Shown in pieces: positions 12,017 through 22,651 of a stretch of DNA of 64,000 nt. The DNA is from Eucommia ulmoides (Eukaryota; Streptophyta; Magnoliopsida; Garryales; Eucommiaceae). The translations under genes were made by a program, and so were the position numbers. The first letter of the stretch is position 1. The number at the start of each line of letters is the position of its first letter. The stretch is from positions 24,563,077-24,627,076 of the forward strand of contig CM028338.1 of assembly GCA_016647705.1 (NCBI GenBank), written 5' to 3'. Under the pieces are notes generated by a model that was given only the letters and a program-made list of their open reading frames with translations, ran no database searches and was not told the origin of the DNA.

Positions 12017-13330
12017 AGCAAATAATACCAAACGGCTCCTATGTCGGAAATGGTAGTTGTTAGTTGCACCAGAAAAATATGAAACCAAATTTAACCTATT
12101 GAGAACGAGGGAGGGGAAATTAACGACATAGAATAACCTAATTATATTTGGAATTTTTTTTCATAAATTCCTTTTTAAAATCGAACAACTTTCTAAAAAC
12201 CTAATCAAATACAATTTTATTCAATAGTATTATTTTTAAAAAAATAACGTGCTTTAATTAATTTTAAAAAACCTAATGACTAAACTACCCATAGTATTAA
12301 AAACCCTAAATACCCTAATTTTTATTTTTGTCTCTCATATCTCTCACAGTCTCTCTCTCTAAAATCTCTCATCTCTCACGCTCTCCTTCAAATCTCTCAA
12401 TATCGCCGCCACGCTGCCATTCATCACAGCCACCCATGCTGTTGTAGGCATTGCCATCGCCTGCACTGTTGTTAACGAGCCGAACCAAGCCAAGTATTAA
12501 GTATTCAAGTTTAGTTCATTTATTTTTCATACTATTCAAGTTTGAGCCGAGTCTGGAACCTCATGTTCAAGCTTGATTTGTTTAATAATCGAACTATTTG
12601 CGAGTTTTTTAAAAAAAAAAATATTTATTAATTAAATTTTAATGCATAAGAACTATATAAATAATATAACGTTTGGCATAAAATTAGTTATTTATAATTG
12701 TTTCTATAAATATTAAATTTAAGAGGGAATCAATATAAATTTACAGGTAATTAATCTATTACAGTACGTAATTAAATAGTTTAAATGGGTGTTTATAAAA
12801 TTAAAATTGAATTGAATTAATATTTAGAATGATTGGATATGTAATATTGTGCTATTAAAAAAATTTAAGAGTTTATTTTACTATTTTTTCATAAGAAAAA
12901 TATAAAAAAAAAAAATTAATTTTATATTATTCGAGTTGTTCACGAATACTAATGAACCGAGCTTGAACATATGATGTTTATTTATTTAATTAAATGAACT
13001 TAATTAAAAGTTTGAGCTTAATTGGTTCGTTTATTAAATAAACAAGCTTCGAACAAGTTATTATTGAGCCGAATTTGTGTAGTTCACGAATGGTTTGGTT
13101 TGTTGACGGTCCTAACTGTCGCACATCGTCGTCTTCTTTATACTAAAAAAATAAAATTATTTTTTTATTTTAATTTTATTATATTTTTGTGCCCGGGTGA
13201 AATGTAGCCTTTTAAAAGTAGATGCATTAAAATAAAAGAAGCGAAAAGTATAAGAGGGTAAAAGGCAAATAACCTTGATTAGAATATTAAGTTAATCTTT
13301 GCCTACAAAATAATGCTAACAATTAATCCA
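12017..13330. other. Unassigned AT-rich DNA
   Basis: 12330-12440 is pyrimidine-rich (CTCTCTC runs) after AAACCCTAAATACCCTAA and resembles a 5' leader, but no coding exon follows. 12470-13110 has GAGCCGAACCAAGCC, GAGCCGAGT and GAGCCGAATTTG words at its ends, suggesting an old repeat. No gene is supported. Confidence 0.35.
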
Positions 13331-13800
13331 TTTGCGACTAAAATGTTTTGTAACCAAATCTTTAATCATAGAGATTTACTTTTTGCTACGAGTATGTTTT
13401 GTAGCCAAAACATTTGCGGGAAAACTCTCCTCGTTTTTTTTTTTTTTTTGCGCCAACTCTAACCATACCCATTTGCGACAAATCCAAAATTTTGCCGCAC
13501 AATCCATGTATTTAGTAACGAAATTTGTTATTGTCACCAAAAAAAAAAGAAAAAAAGTCACTTTTTGCTATAAAATTTAATTTCGTAGTGTATACAGTCC
13601 TTTTGCGACGAAAAAATACTTGTCATAACTAATAATTAAAAAATATTTTTGGCTACGAATCAATTTTGCAGCTTTACCATTTGCATCAAAAGTATTTTAG
13701 TAGGAAGACATTTTGTTACAACTTTTACAGTTTGTTGCGAAAAACTAATGTTTAGCTATGAAATTTTTATTTCGTAGGCAAAAGTCATTTTCTTGTAGTG
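13330..13800 (+). mobile_element. CACTA-type transposon right terminus, element B
   Basis: Ends in TTTTCTTGTAGTG at 13800, the same terminus as element A at 8031, and is also followed by CCT. The interior carries repeated TTTGCGAC, TTGTAGCC, TTTCGTAG and TTTTGCTACGA words in direct and inverted order, consistent with CACTA subterminal repeats. No left terminus or transposase is recognisable. Confidence 0.5.
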
Positions 13801-14884
13801 CCTCGTGCGATTGTTGCACAGCCAGTTGTCTCCATCTTCTATTGCTGAACAACCTCTCTTTCTCTTACGACTCGTCGCTGTTGCTTTCTTGTTTTCGCCG
13901 TCGTTCTTGCATTCATCATCGTCATCTTCTTCGTCAACCAAATCTAGCCAAGATCTACTCCCTCTTTTTTACAATCACTCTTATTCGAACTCGGTTCTTA
14001 TTCATCTTCTAGGCAAACTGGGTTCTTATTCACATGTTCTTTTTCCCTCACAGCGGTTCTCTTTTTCTTGCCTAAACCTACTTTCCGTTGTCTCCAGCCT
14101 CAAATAGAACCAGATCCAGTCTTGACCTGGCTAGATCTAGGTTGGATCCATTTTTTTTATTTTTTTTCTAATTCTGTAAGAACCATCTCCAACTAAACCG
14201 ATTTCCTAAATTTTCAATTTAATTTTTTTTAGCGAACTTCTACTCATTTTACAATTATATTTTCAACTATAAATTTGAAATTCTTTCTCATTTGAAGTTT
14301 TTTAGCGGATTGTTAGGTGATTGAACTCAAATGAACGAAATGTTATTAGATTGTTAATTTTCATAGTTACAATGTTTCAGTCGAATGTAACTGAAAATTA
14401 ATATTCAGTAGATTTTTTTTTTTTATTTTTTTTTTATCTTTTTATTTTTGAATTCAATGGATTTGGATTTTTCATTTGATTTTTGATGGATTTATTTATT
14501 AGAATGTGGTAAGGTAATGACTTGTTTGATGGTGGTTCGATTTTTGAATGTTTTGATTCAGAAATTAAATTTTGGGGTTTTATAATTTTTAGTTGAATTC
14601 CACTTGATTTTTTTAATGGATTTCCACTTGATTTGTCTCGTAGATTTCCACTTAATTATTAAGTGGATTTATGTAAGTGTTTTTCATAGATATTTAGGGT
14701 ATTTAAAAAAAATTACATATTCTGAATAAAATATAAAATGCAGTGGAATTTCTATTAAAAATTCAAATTCAGTGGATATTACAAAATAAAAATATTTTTC
14801 ATAAAAAATATAATTAAATAAAAATTTATTAGAATTTTTTTTTAGTGGAATTTATGTAAATAAAGAAATTATAATTTTCGAATG
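13801..14884. other. Unassigned DNA; weak Ser-rich open frame
   Basis: 13805-14107 is open on plus but encodes a Ser/Leu-rich low-complexity stretch from a pyrimidine-rich sequence, with shadow frames on both strands. I do not call it a gene. The rest is AT-rich with no feature seen. Confidence 0.4.
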
Positions 14885-16240
14885 ATAATTATTTTTGTAC
14901 TTTTGACACAAGTTTTATTTTAGTACTTTTTTGAAATATGTTTTTTTTTTTGGGACCCTAAAAAAAGGATTTTTTTTATTGTTTAGAGCTAATTTTAAAG
15001 TCTCTTTTCTCAATGATTCTTTTAAACAAAAATATTATTTTTTAATTATTCTCTTAATATTTAGTCATTTGGCAGTTAAAAAATTGTGAACAGACAGTTA
15101 TACTCCTATATAAATTTAAAACCCTAGCCCTCATCTCTAAACACTCTCTCGTAGCCTCTTCCTCTCTCCATTTTTTAGTCATTTCTTATCTCTCTCTTTC
15201 TCTCCATTTTCTTCCATTCATCATCTATTTTTCGTCGCCATTATCGTCTATTGTTTGTTGCCATTATCGTCTGCCTCCTTCCGAACAGTGGTGGCGAAAA
15301 TAGTGTCGAATGGCAAAAGAGATGAATAGACGTGGTGATGGTTTGGTAGATGATGGCTTGTGACAGAGGGTTTCAGGTGTTCCAGATCTTACGATGATCT
15401 GTGTTCAGGATTTCGCCGTTCGTTGCCAGCCGCTTCGTCAAATCTCCAAATCTAGTTTTTCTAGTTTGCGTTTTCCATCGTTTCCCGTTCACTTCGTCAC
15501 ATCTCCTTTCTCTTTCATCTAGAAAATTCCAAATCTGGTTTTTCCAAATATGGTCTTCAATTTTCCGGATCAGATCTCCTAGGATTTTTCTAGTGTTCAT
15601 ACCATTAAGTTTTTTGTGAATGTTCATACCATTGTATCTTTTGTGAATGTTCGTTTGTGGTTTTGGTGAATGTTCGCACCGATTTGTTTTTTGTAGATAC
15701 TAGAGTTTTTTTTAAATGTTCTTTGATTTGTCGTTGGTTTGCGTCTAAGAAATTTTTCAAATCTGAAAAAATTTTAGATCGGGAACACGTTTTGTCGGCT
15801 CCGATATGGTTTGATTTATTGATTCAGATCTAGTTGGTTTGATTTTTTGTTCTTTTGCTTATTTTGTTTGTTCTTTGTGAATATTTGTATCGATGTATTT
15901 TGGTAAATGTTCAAATTAGTGTGTTTTGGTGAAAGTACATATCGGTATGTTTTGATGAAAATTGTAAATATTCACAGCAACACAATCAGATCAACCCATA
16001 AACATGTATTAATTATTTAAATATGACAAACAAAAAAATGAATGTTCACGTCTTGTTATGTTTTACAGAACGGCAAAGAACAAATGATTATTTTCTAAAA
16101 AAAAATCGGGGACACTAAAAACTTTATTATAATAGTTGAGGGTTCATTTTCTAATTTCTATATCATTTGAATACGTTTGTAGATAAGTTCTGCATATAAT
16201 TATAGGAAAATTACTAAATAAACTCAACAAGAGTCCAAAT
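14885..16240 (+). repeat. Dispersed noncoding repeat R3, copy A (LTR- or promoter-like)
   Basis: Collinear with copy B at 16590-18250. Shared order: TTTTTTATTGTTTAG; CTCAATGA; CAGTTAAAAAA; a TATA box (TATATAAAT at 15107-15115) before AAACCCTAGCCCTC; a CTCTCTC pyrimidine leader; many degenerate GTGAATGTTCACACC units (15615-15970); then AACAAAT...GGGACACTAAAAACTTTATTATA. No long coding frame is credible. The layout (TATA box, leader, repeats) resembles an LTR or a captured promoter, but no termini were found. Confidence 0.5.
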
Positions 16241-16589
16241 CTACCGAATGATCCATCAATTTTTTAATGGAATGGAATGGTCCATAACTTACAGAATTAT
16301 ATTATCGATTAGTCCCAATTTCAAATTCGAAATTAGCTTCAGACGATTTTGCCCTTTCGCAATGTTGAATAAAACATGAAAGTGAATTTCGTATTGAATA
16401 TAATATGAATATGGATTTTTGATGAAAATTTGTTTTTACTTTTCTAGATTTTTACTTTTTTTTTTTTCAACAAAAACAATACCAAAAACTTCAAAAAAAA
16501 ATAAAATAAAATAAAATAAAACAAAAGAGATAAAAAAATACAAAATAAAAATAAAATAAGAAACAATAGAGTAAAAGTATATAAGTATA
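16241..16589. other. AT-rich spacer between R3 copies
   Basis: Includes an A-rich run (16490-16600) whose minus frame encodes only Phe/Tyr/Ile low complexity. Words near 16360-16420 resemble units of the array at 18250-18880. Confidence 0.4.
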
Positions 16590-18250
16590 AAATAAAAAAA
16601 AGATTTTTTATTGTTTAGCCCAAATTTCATACTCTCTTTCCTCAATGACCCTTTTAAATAAAAAGGTTATTATTTAAATATTTTTAGAGCATTCTTAGAT
16701 TTAGATCATTGACAGTTAAAAAAGTAAATGTAAGTGAATGTTGATATCCCTGTATAAAAATAAAAACAAATTATTAAATTCTTGTAGTCACTGGCGCGTT
16801 CATCCTGCCATTCAATTTACAATAAGCATGAGAGAGATAGATGAGCCAGGTACCAGAAAGTGAATGATAAAAGGGGTTTAATTGAATAAGCAAGGGATCC
16901 AAGCATATTTGATGATAGAGACTTCCGGGCATGGGGCTTTGAAGGAGAATCACTTTCTTGATGACAACAAGTTTACAATAATTTTCACTTTTAACCCTAT
17001 TGGAGGCTCTAGATTCACAAACATGCCCCATGTTGCAACTTTGTTTGATGGTGAAACAATGGAGGGTCGGACTTCTGGGAATGGTAAAAAGAGAATTTAA
17101 GGCAATGAACTGTTGCCCTCTCACTCTCTCTCAACCGATGAACCACTCTATCTCTTTCTGAAACAGTGAGCCGATATCCTCTCTCTCTCTCTCGTTTATC
17201 TTCCCCATTTCTGGTTCAGATCTAGGAAATTCTAGATCTGAATTTTCATTTCTGTTGTCTATGTGGTTTGTGGATGTTCAGATTTGGTGAATGTTGTTTG
17301 TTTTTCGTCGATATTTTAGGGTTTTTTTCAATGTTTTTTTGTGAATGTTTACACCTGGGGTAGATCTGTTTTGATTTTGTTGATTTTTGTAAAATTTTGT
17401 TTATTCACGTGAATTTTCTTTTCATTGATCATTAGGGTTTTTTTGATGTTCTTGATTTGTGTTTTGATGAATGTTCACACAGGTCTTAAATATATTTTGA
17501 TTTAGTTTTCAAGTGGATGTGTTATTTGTGATTGGTGAATGTTCATACCTGATTTTGTTTTTGTTAATCTTAGGGGATTTTTAATATCTTGATTTGTTAT
17601 TCTTCGGTGTTTTGAGTGAATGTCCATGTGGGTCAATGAAATGGTCACACCGATGTGTTTCTCGTTGATCTTAAGGTTTTTTTTGATTTTTTTTGGCTTT
17701 TGGGGAATGTTCGTATCTGGTTCATGTTCCAGATCTGTTTTGATTTAGTTTTTGGGTGAATATGTTATTTGTGGTTGGTGAATGTTCATGTTCATTTTGT
17801 TTTTGTTGAACTTAGGGTTTTTTTGATGTCTTGATTTTGTTGTTTGTGGTGTTTTTGGGTGAACATTTATGTTGATTGATGAAATGTTCAAACTGATTTT
17901 TTTTTTTTTTTTAGTTTTCTCCAATTTTTATTTTTTTTTTGGTGGTTTTAGTGAAGGTTTAAACTGAGGTTGTGTTTTGTTGATTGGTTCACGCAAAGAA
18001 CAAGGAATATTCACAGCAGCAGAATCAAAGTTAAAATATATTAAAATGTTTAAAAATATCAAAATAAAAATGTAAATGTCCACTTCTTGATTTTTTAACA
18101 GAATGACAATATACGTAAATAATGGAAAAAAAAAATGGACAAAGAATAGAGGACTATATTCTAAAAATCTCTTAGGACTACAAAATCTATTATAGTAGTT
18201 AGAGATTCATTTTTTGATTTATATATCTCTTAAGGACCATATAATAAATT
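16590..18250 (+). repeat. Dispersed noncoding repeat R3, copy B, with captured gene fragment
   Basis: Same block order as copy A: TTTTTTATTGTTTAG at the left, GACAGTTAAAAAA, TATAAAA at 16753-16759, pyrimidine-rich leader near 17110-17200, degenerate GTGAATGTTCACACC units through 17270-17960, and the GGACTA...AAATCTATTATAGTAGTT end. Between TATA box and leader it holds about 300 bp that copy A lacks, containing a protein-coding fragment listed separately. Confidence 0.5.
16882..17100 (+). pseudogene. Captured fragment resembling a phosphohexomutase (phosphoglucomutase/phosphomannomutase family) exon
   Basis: The first part of a 72-codon frame reads METSGHGALKEN-like (here IETSGHGALKENHFLDD), which I recognise from plant and bacterial phosphohexomutases of the phosphoglucosamine/phosphomannomutase superfamily. 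After LDD the resemblance stops, and the remaining frame (NKFTIIFTFNPIGGS onward) matches nothing I recognise. It has no catalytic serine loop, metal site or other mutase domain, so it cannot be functional. The AAG immediately before GGATCC would suit an exon start. It lies inside repeat R3 copy B and is absent from copy A, suggesting capture by the repeat. Family recognition is from motif memory; a short chance match is possible. Confidence 0.45.
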
Positions 18251-18880
18251 TCTCAATATAAAAAAAACAACTAAAAATATTATATTGCACGGATATTTAT
18301 GTAATTAGACTGTGAAAAAAATACCATGTCGAATTCAACATGCTTGTGAATTTAGTGATGAATATAACACGAATGTGATTTTTTAATGAAAAATTGAACG
18401 TGATATATTTTGAAAATTTTATTAATACTAGTCTAAATATATAATTAGATTATAAAAAAAATACCATGTTGAATTTAACATGATGTGGAAAACTTCGAAA
18501 GTTCCGAAATAGCATGTTGAATATAACACAAATGTGAAAATTGAAAATTCTGAAAATAACATGTTAAATGTAACAATGATCTGAATTTTTGATGAAAAAA
18601 TTATGAAAGTAATAACTTTTTGAAGATTTTATTTAGATGAATCTGAATATATAGTTAAATCATGAAAAAATATCATGATAAATTGAACAAAATGTGAAAA
18701 ACTATGAAAGTTCTGAATAACATGTTGAATCTAACATTTGAAATTTGAAAATTCTGAAAATATTATATTGAATGTAACACGAATCTAAAAGCTAATGAAA
18801 AAGAAAATTGAATATGATATCATTTTGAAGATCTTATTAAGACAAATCTGTATATATCATTAAATCGTGAAAAAAATGCG
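18250..18880. repeat. AT-rich degenerate tandem array, unit about 170-200 bp
   Basis: Recurring pieces in the same order: ATATAATTAGA(C/T)TGTGAAAAAA, ATACCATGTTGAAT, AACATGATGTGAAAA, CATGTTGAATATAACAC and TTTTGAAGATTTTATT. Three to four diverged units are visible. No coding potential. Confidence 0.55.
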
Positions 18881-19415
18881 TAAAATAATAGTTATTTTGA
18901 TTTTAATAAAATGATTCTAAATACCTATTTTTTAAGAAGTTATATTTCAAGTAATTCTTTCTTAACACGATTAGGCCCATCAGGGTCACTTTTACCATAG
19001 AATCCAGTAATTAAATTTCTTAAATTATGACGAATAACATTTAATAATTCAACTTTTTTCATACCACTTTACCTTTTTTTCTATGAAAGCATTATTAATA
19101 ATATTATTTTCATGAATAGCATAATCTATATTCATCACATTTTGCATACCATTTATAACAGAATTTATTTGATCATAAAATATATAAAAATCTTCTTCAA
19201 TTCCAATAATAATTTCATAAAAGCAGGCATAAATTTGTTCAAAAAGCTTTGGTCATTCATTATGAGAAGTATAATTACAAGACAGACTAGCTCTGGGAGC
19301 TATTATTCTTTTTTGTTGTCTTCTAGCAGCATACTCAGCATGAATGAGATCATTTTTAGAGAAATCATTTCTAATTATTTCTTCAAGACATCTTTTAATA
19401 GTAGTAAGACACTCA

Positions 19416-20578
19416 GGCAGTGTTTGGTAACCATTTCCTTCCCAAAATTTCCCATTCCATTCCCACTTTTTTGGGATTGATTTTCGGGCAAAACGTTTGG
19501 TAATTCATTCTATTTTTTTTATTTCCGTTCCCAAATGAGCACAAATTAGAATCCATCCCATTTTTTTGTGAAGGATTGAGAAACAAAAAAAAAACACTCC
19601 CAACTCATCCCATCCCATTTCCAACCAAAAAAACATCTGAACAACCAAAAAAAACAAAAAAAAAACATGATCAACCTTCTCCATCGTCGTCGTCGATCAA
19701 CCCATCGTCTCTGCTCCGATTTCATCCTCCGTCGTTGCCTTCCTCTTTCTCCATCGTCGCTGTCGTTCACTCGTCGTCGATCGGTCGTCGTCTGGTTCTT
19801 CGTTCGTCATTGTCCGCATCGTCTTCGTTGCCTTCGTGTTCGAAATCCTGTTTGAAATCGAAATCGTGTTTCGATTTCAATTTCGAAATCGAAACCCTAA
19901 TTGAAATAGGATTTCGAAATCGAAATGGATTTCGATTTCCTCCCTCGATTTCGATTTTAAAATCGAAATAGGGTTTCAAAATCGTTCGAAATTGTTCGCT
20001 GCTCGTCATCTTCCTCCCTCGTTCGCTGCTCGTCGTCTTCTTCGATTTCAATTTCAAAATCAAAAATCGAAATAGGGTTTCAAAATCGTTCGAAATCGTT
20101 TGCTGCTCATCGTCTTCCTTCCTCGTTCGCTGCTCGTCGTCTCCTTCGGTTTCGATTTCAAAATCGAAACCCTAAACGGCGAACGAAATAGACATTTTAT
20201 TTGGGTTTCTTGGCGAACGAAATAGGATTTCTCAGATTTCTTGAACGGTGAATGGATTTCTCTCAGATTTCTTGAACGGCTGTTGAAAATGGGTAACGGC
20301 GATTAGGGTTTCGAATTTATTTTTGGATTTGTTCATCGATTTGTTCTTGGATTTGTTCTTAAAATTGTTCTTGGATTTGTTCTTAAATTTGTGGTTTATG
20401 ATTTGTTCTTGATTTCTTGGATAAAACCAAACACGACTCTGTTCCCAGATCTAAAAAAAAATTTGTCGTTATCAAACGCGATTCTGCTCCCAAGAATGAA
20501 ACAAAATTCTCATCTCATCCCATCCCATTCCCATCCCACTGCATGGGATGGGAACAGAAATGGTTACCAAACGGGCCC
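19416..20578. mobile_element. Non-autonomous TIR transposon inserted in the pararetrovirus
   Basis: Terminal inverted repeats of about 22 bp: the left end GG....GTTTGGTAACCATTTC is matched by the complement of the right end; the two differ only at four positions near the tip. The TIR extends imperfectly into CCCATTCC-rich sequence. Flanking TCA (19413-19415 and 20579-20581) is the target duplication. A 3-bp duplication would fit PIF/Harbinger-type elements, though TCA is not the usual TWA, so superfamily is uncertain. The interior (19660-20300) is GC-richer, with TCGTCGTC runs and a 104-bp tandem repeat. No transposase is encoded; its open frames are low complexity. Confidence 0.75.
19961..20170. 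repeat. 104-bp tandem repeat inside the TIR transposon
   Basis: AATCGAAATAGGGTTTC begins units at 19961 and 20065. Each unit also carries AAAATCGTTCGAAAT and CTCGTTCGCTGCTCGTCGTC. A surrounding field of TTTCGATTTC/GAAATCGAAA words can fold back on itself. Confidence 0.7.
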
Positions 20579-20866
20579 TCAACTTTTCTTCTATCACTTT
20601 GTCTTTGTCTATTATAAAACCAAGTTTCGATAAAGGTCATATGAGCGTTTGGTTGGGAGTATTCATTTATGATTCTAATATAAGCAATCTCCAAAGCACA
20701 AATTTCGTCGAGAAATTTATAAACATTTTGAAGTGAACCAAGTTCAATATTATCAAATATAGGTAAGAAGTGTCTTATAAAATTTTGTCTGTTCATGGTG
20801 TATGGATTAGAGTACTCATTTGCTTTACTACTTATAAAATGCAAAGCATCGTGATAAGTGCACCTT

Positions 20867-21530
20867 TATTTACCGAAAATTTACCTTACACCTTTCAAGG
20901 GTCCACCACGTCTTCTCTTCGAACCAAAGGTTAGATCCCTCCTGGGATGCCTCAATCCTTTAGTGTCACCAATGCCCCAAAACGCCTAAAACACAAACAT
21001 AAACGGCAACAAGGGCAAGCAGGTCCAGACACAAGATTAAGCTTCTTTCTCTCTAGGTTCTCCTAGAAGATATAGTATAATTCTCACAAGATGATATGGG
21101 TAAATACGCTAAAGAAACGAAACACTTATTTTTGAAACTTCAAAACATTTTATTTATAGTAAGCAAACTTTCCTCTCAGAGGATTACACGCATATGTTGA
21201 GGTTAAACATCTTGGGTATTCAAGTCTGTTTATCCTCTAAGCAGATGAGCTGTTTATATAGGCATAGACTCGAATATTACAATTCATTCTGATTATAAAA
21301 GCAAATAATAAAAGATTAAATTTTTCAAAAGGTGAGCAGTAAAAAACGAACAGTAAGATTTTTTGCCAACGCTTTTGGACAAACGAACAGTGGTTGATGG
21401 CTGACAGAAGATGACCTGTGGGTCCCTCCATTATTTTGATGGAATCCGCCGACGTAAAATGACAAGCAACTTTTTATTAGTAGTGGACTCGGGTCCTTTT
21501 TCCCTGGTGATGCACTTAGTGATGTTTTAG
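20867..21530 (-). promoter_or_regulatory. Pararetroviral intergenic region: promoter, leader and polyA signal
   Basis: On the minus strand a TATA box (TATATAAA, 21260-21253) sits in the context GCCTATATAAACAGC, much like known caulimovirid pregenomic promoters. An AATAAA lies about 100 nt downstream at 21154-21149. A polyA signal close behind the promoter is what a terminally redundant pregenomic RNA needs. No long coding frame crosses the region. I did not find a clear initiator-tRNA-Met primer site (TGGTATCAGAGC), so minus-strand DNA priming from this copy is undocumented. Confidence 0.6.
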
Positions 21531-21599
21531 AGCATTAGGAATGTATCGTTGTCATCATCACTGGTTTCTTCTCCCCACTTGATTTTAATCTTATTATCA

Positions 21600-22651
21600 T
21601 TATTTTTGCAGTACCATAGAAATCTTTACATTCTGTTGTAAGGATCAGCAGCCCTTCAGTGCTCATGGGATAGACATATCCTTTATCTCATGCAAGGAAT
21701 ATTTTCAGCTTCTTTTCAAGAATAAAAAATCTAAGACTTCGCCTGAAAATTAAGTATTCTTCAATTTGATTAGCGTTTTCAAGAGTAGGATAATCTTTGT
21801 AAATTTGATCAGGTTTGAATATAGGGATTATCTAAGGATGACTTCTTGAAAGGGTGATAATGTGATAAGCGTCATATCCGTTTTCAGGTGCAGCAGTGAA
21901 ACATTTAACAATAACCATCTTAACACTTCTTTGTTCTCTAAAACTTCTAATAGCTTCTTACACCCTTTTCGGGGGTCCTTTTTTAGCACTGGTATGAGGA
22001 TCAGTTATTAAGGTATCAAGAAATTCAAAATCAAAAATCTTTCTAATCGAATCAGCAATGGTTTCTGGCATACAAACTATCCTTGGGTATCTTCCCTCAA
22101 GAAGTGGGAAAATGTTAGCATCTTCATCAAGAACACGAATTTCATAAGCGAATTTAAGATTTTTTAGGTATTCAACCTAAAAATCTTCAGCAAGGAATTT
22201 GAACATTGGATGAAGGAAAAGTGATTTCAGAGAACTTCTTCTCTGGTATAACAGGTTTTGAAGGAGTTTTTACGAAATGAACAAGTTTTGGGATAGCAGA
22301 GGAGGAAAAAGTCGTAAGGATCTCCTTGGCTTTCATCATTTTATCAACAAATTGATTTGGAGAGCGAATAAGAGTAGCATTTTGCAGATCATTGACAATC
22401 TAATTCTTCTGAGTATTTGAATACTCAGTCTTCAAGGCATTAGAAGCCTCAGTGTTTATTGAAAAAACGTTCTTTTTATCAGCACTGGAAGTCTCAGCTT
22501 CCTTTCTCTCACACTCCTTAGCACTGCTGATTTCATATTAGTAAATCAGCTCTTCCACAGTACTTAAGAAATAACGTCCTTGAGAACAATGCTTCTTAAT
22601 TGTTTCAATAACACTTTTAGGAATTAATACTGAATCCTTATCAACTTTCAT
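21600..22651 (-). pseudogene. Pararetroviral ORF in the viroplasmin/transactivator position, degraded
   Basis: Starts ATG at 22651-22649, overlapping the RNase H stop (TGA at 22643-22641) within an 11-nt ATGAAAGTTGA overlap, a normal spacing for consecutive caulimovirid ORFs. The first 36 codons are open to a TAA near 22541. The same region then shows coding-like sequence, with stops and frame changes, down to about 21600, including stretches rich in charged residues and a segment reading LDEDANIFPLLEGRYPRI. By position (after pol, before the intergenic region) it should correspond to the viroplasmin/transactivator ORF, but I cannot identify the domain from sequence alone. Confidence 0.45.

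Larger units (their letters stand above)
18935..20866 (-). pseudogene. Pararetroviral ORF downstream of the viral promoter, split by a TIR transposon
   Basis: A minus-strand frame is open from about 20866 to 20582, where the transposon at 19416-20578 interrupts it. The same frame continues from 19412 to a stop near 19255, provided the transposon and one copy of its TCA duplication are disregarded. Coding-like sequence continues, with further stops, to about 18935. The product is rich in Asn, Ile and charged residues and I do not recognise a domain. Position directly after the promoter/leader suggests the first ORF of the viral genome, possibly the N-terminal part of the capsid polyprotein, but this is inference only. 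Confidence 0.5.

Noticed and set aside
13805..14107. 100-codon plus-strand open frame
   Set aside because: Ser/Leu low complexity from pyrimidine-rich DNA, with similarly long frames on the other strand and no domain.
15373..15627. 84-codon minus-strand and 72-codon plus-strand frames in R3 copy A
   Set aside because: Opposite-strand shadows in a leader-like region; not conserved in R3 copy B.
16774..17124. 116-codon minus-strand frame as a gene
   Set aside because: It is the antisense shadow of the captured phosphohexomutase fragment.
19576..20063. Open frames of 98-131 codons inside the TIR transposon
   Set aside because: Low-complexity Ser/Arg and Phe/Lys/Ile runs from TCG and GAAATCGAAA repeats; no transposase motifs.
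20867..21530. Initiator-tRNA-Met primer site in the pararetroviral leader
   Set aside because: No TGGTATCAGAGC-like sequence seen on the minus strand there; it may be mutated or lost.
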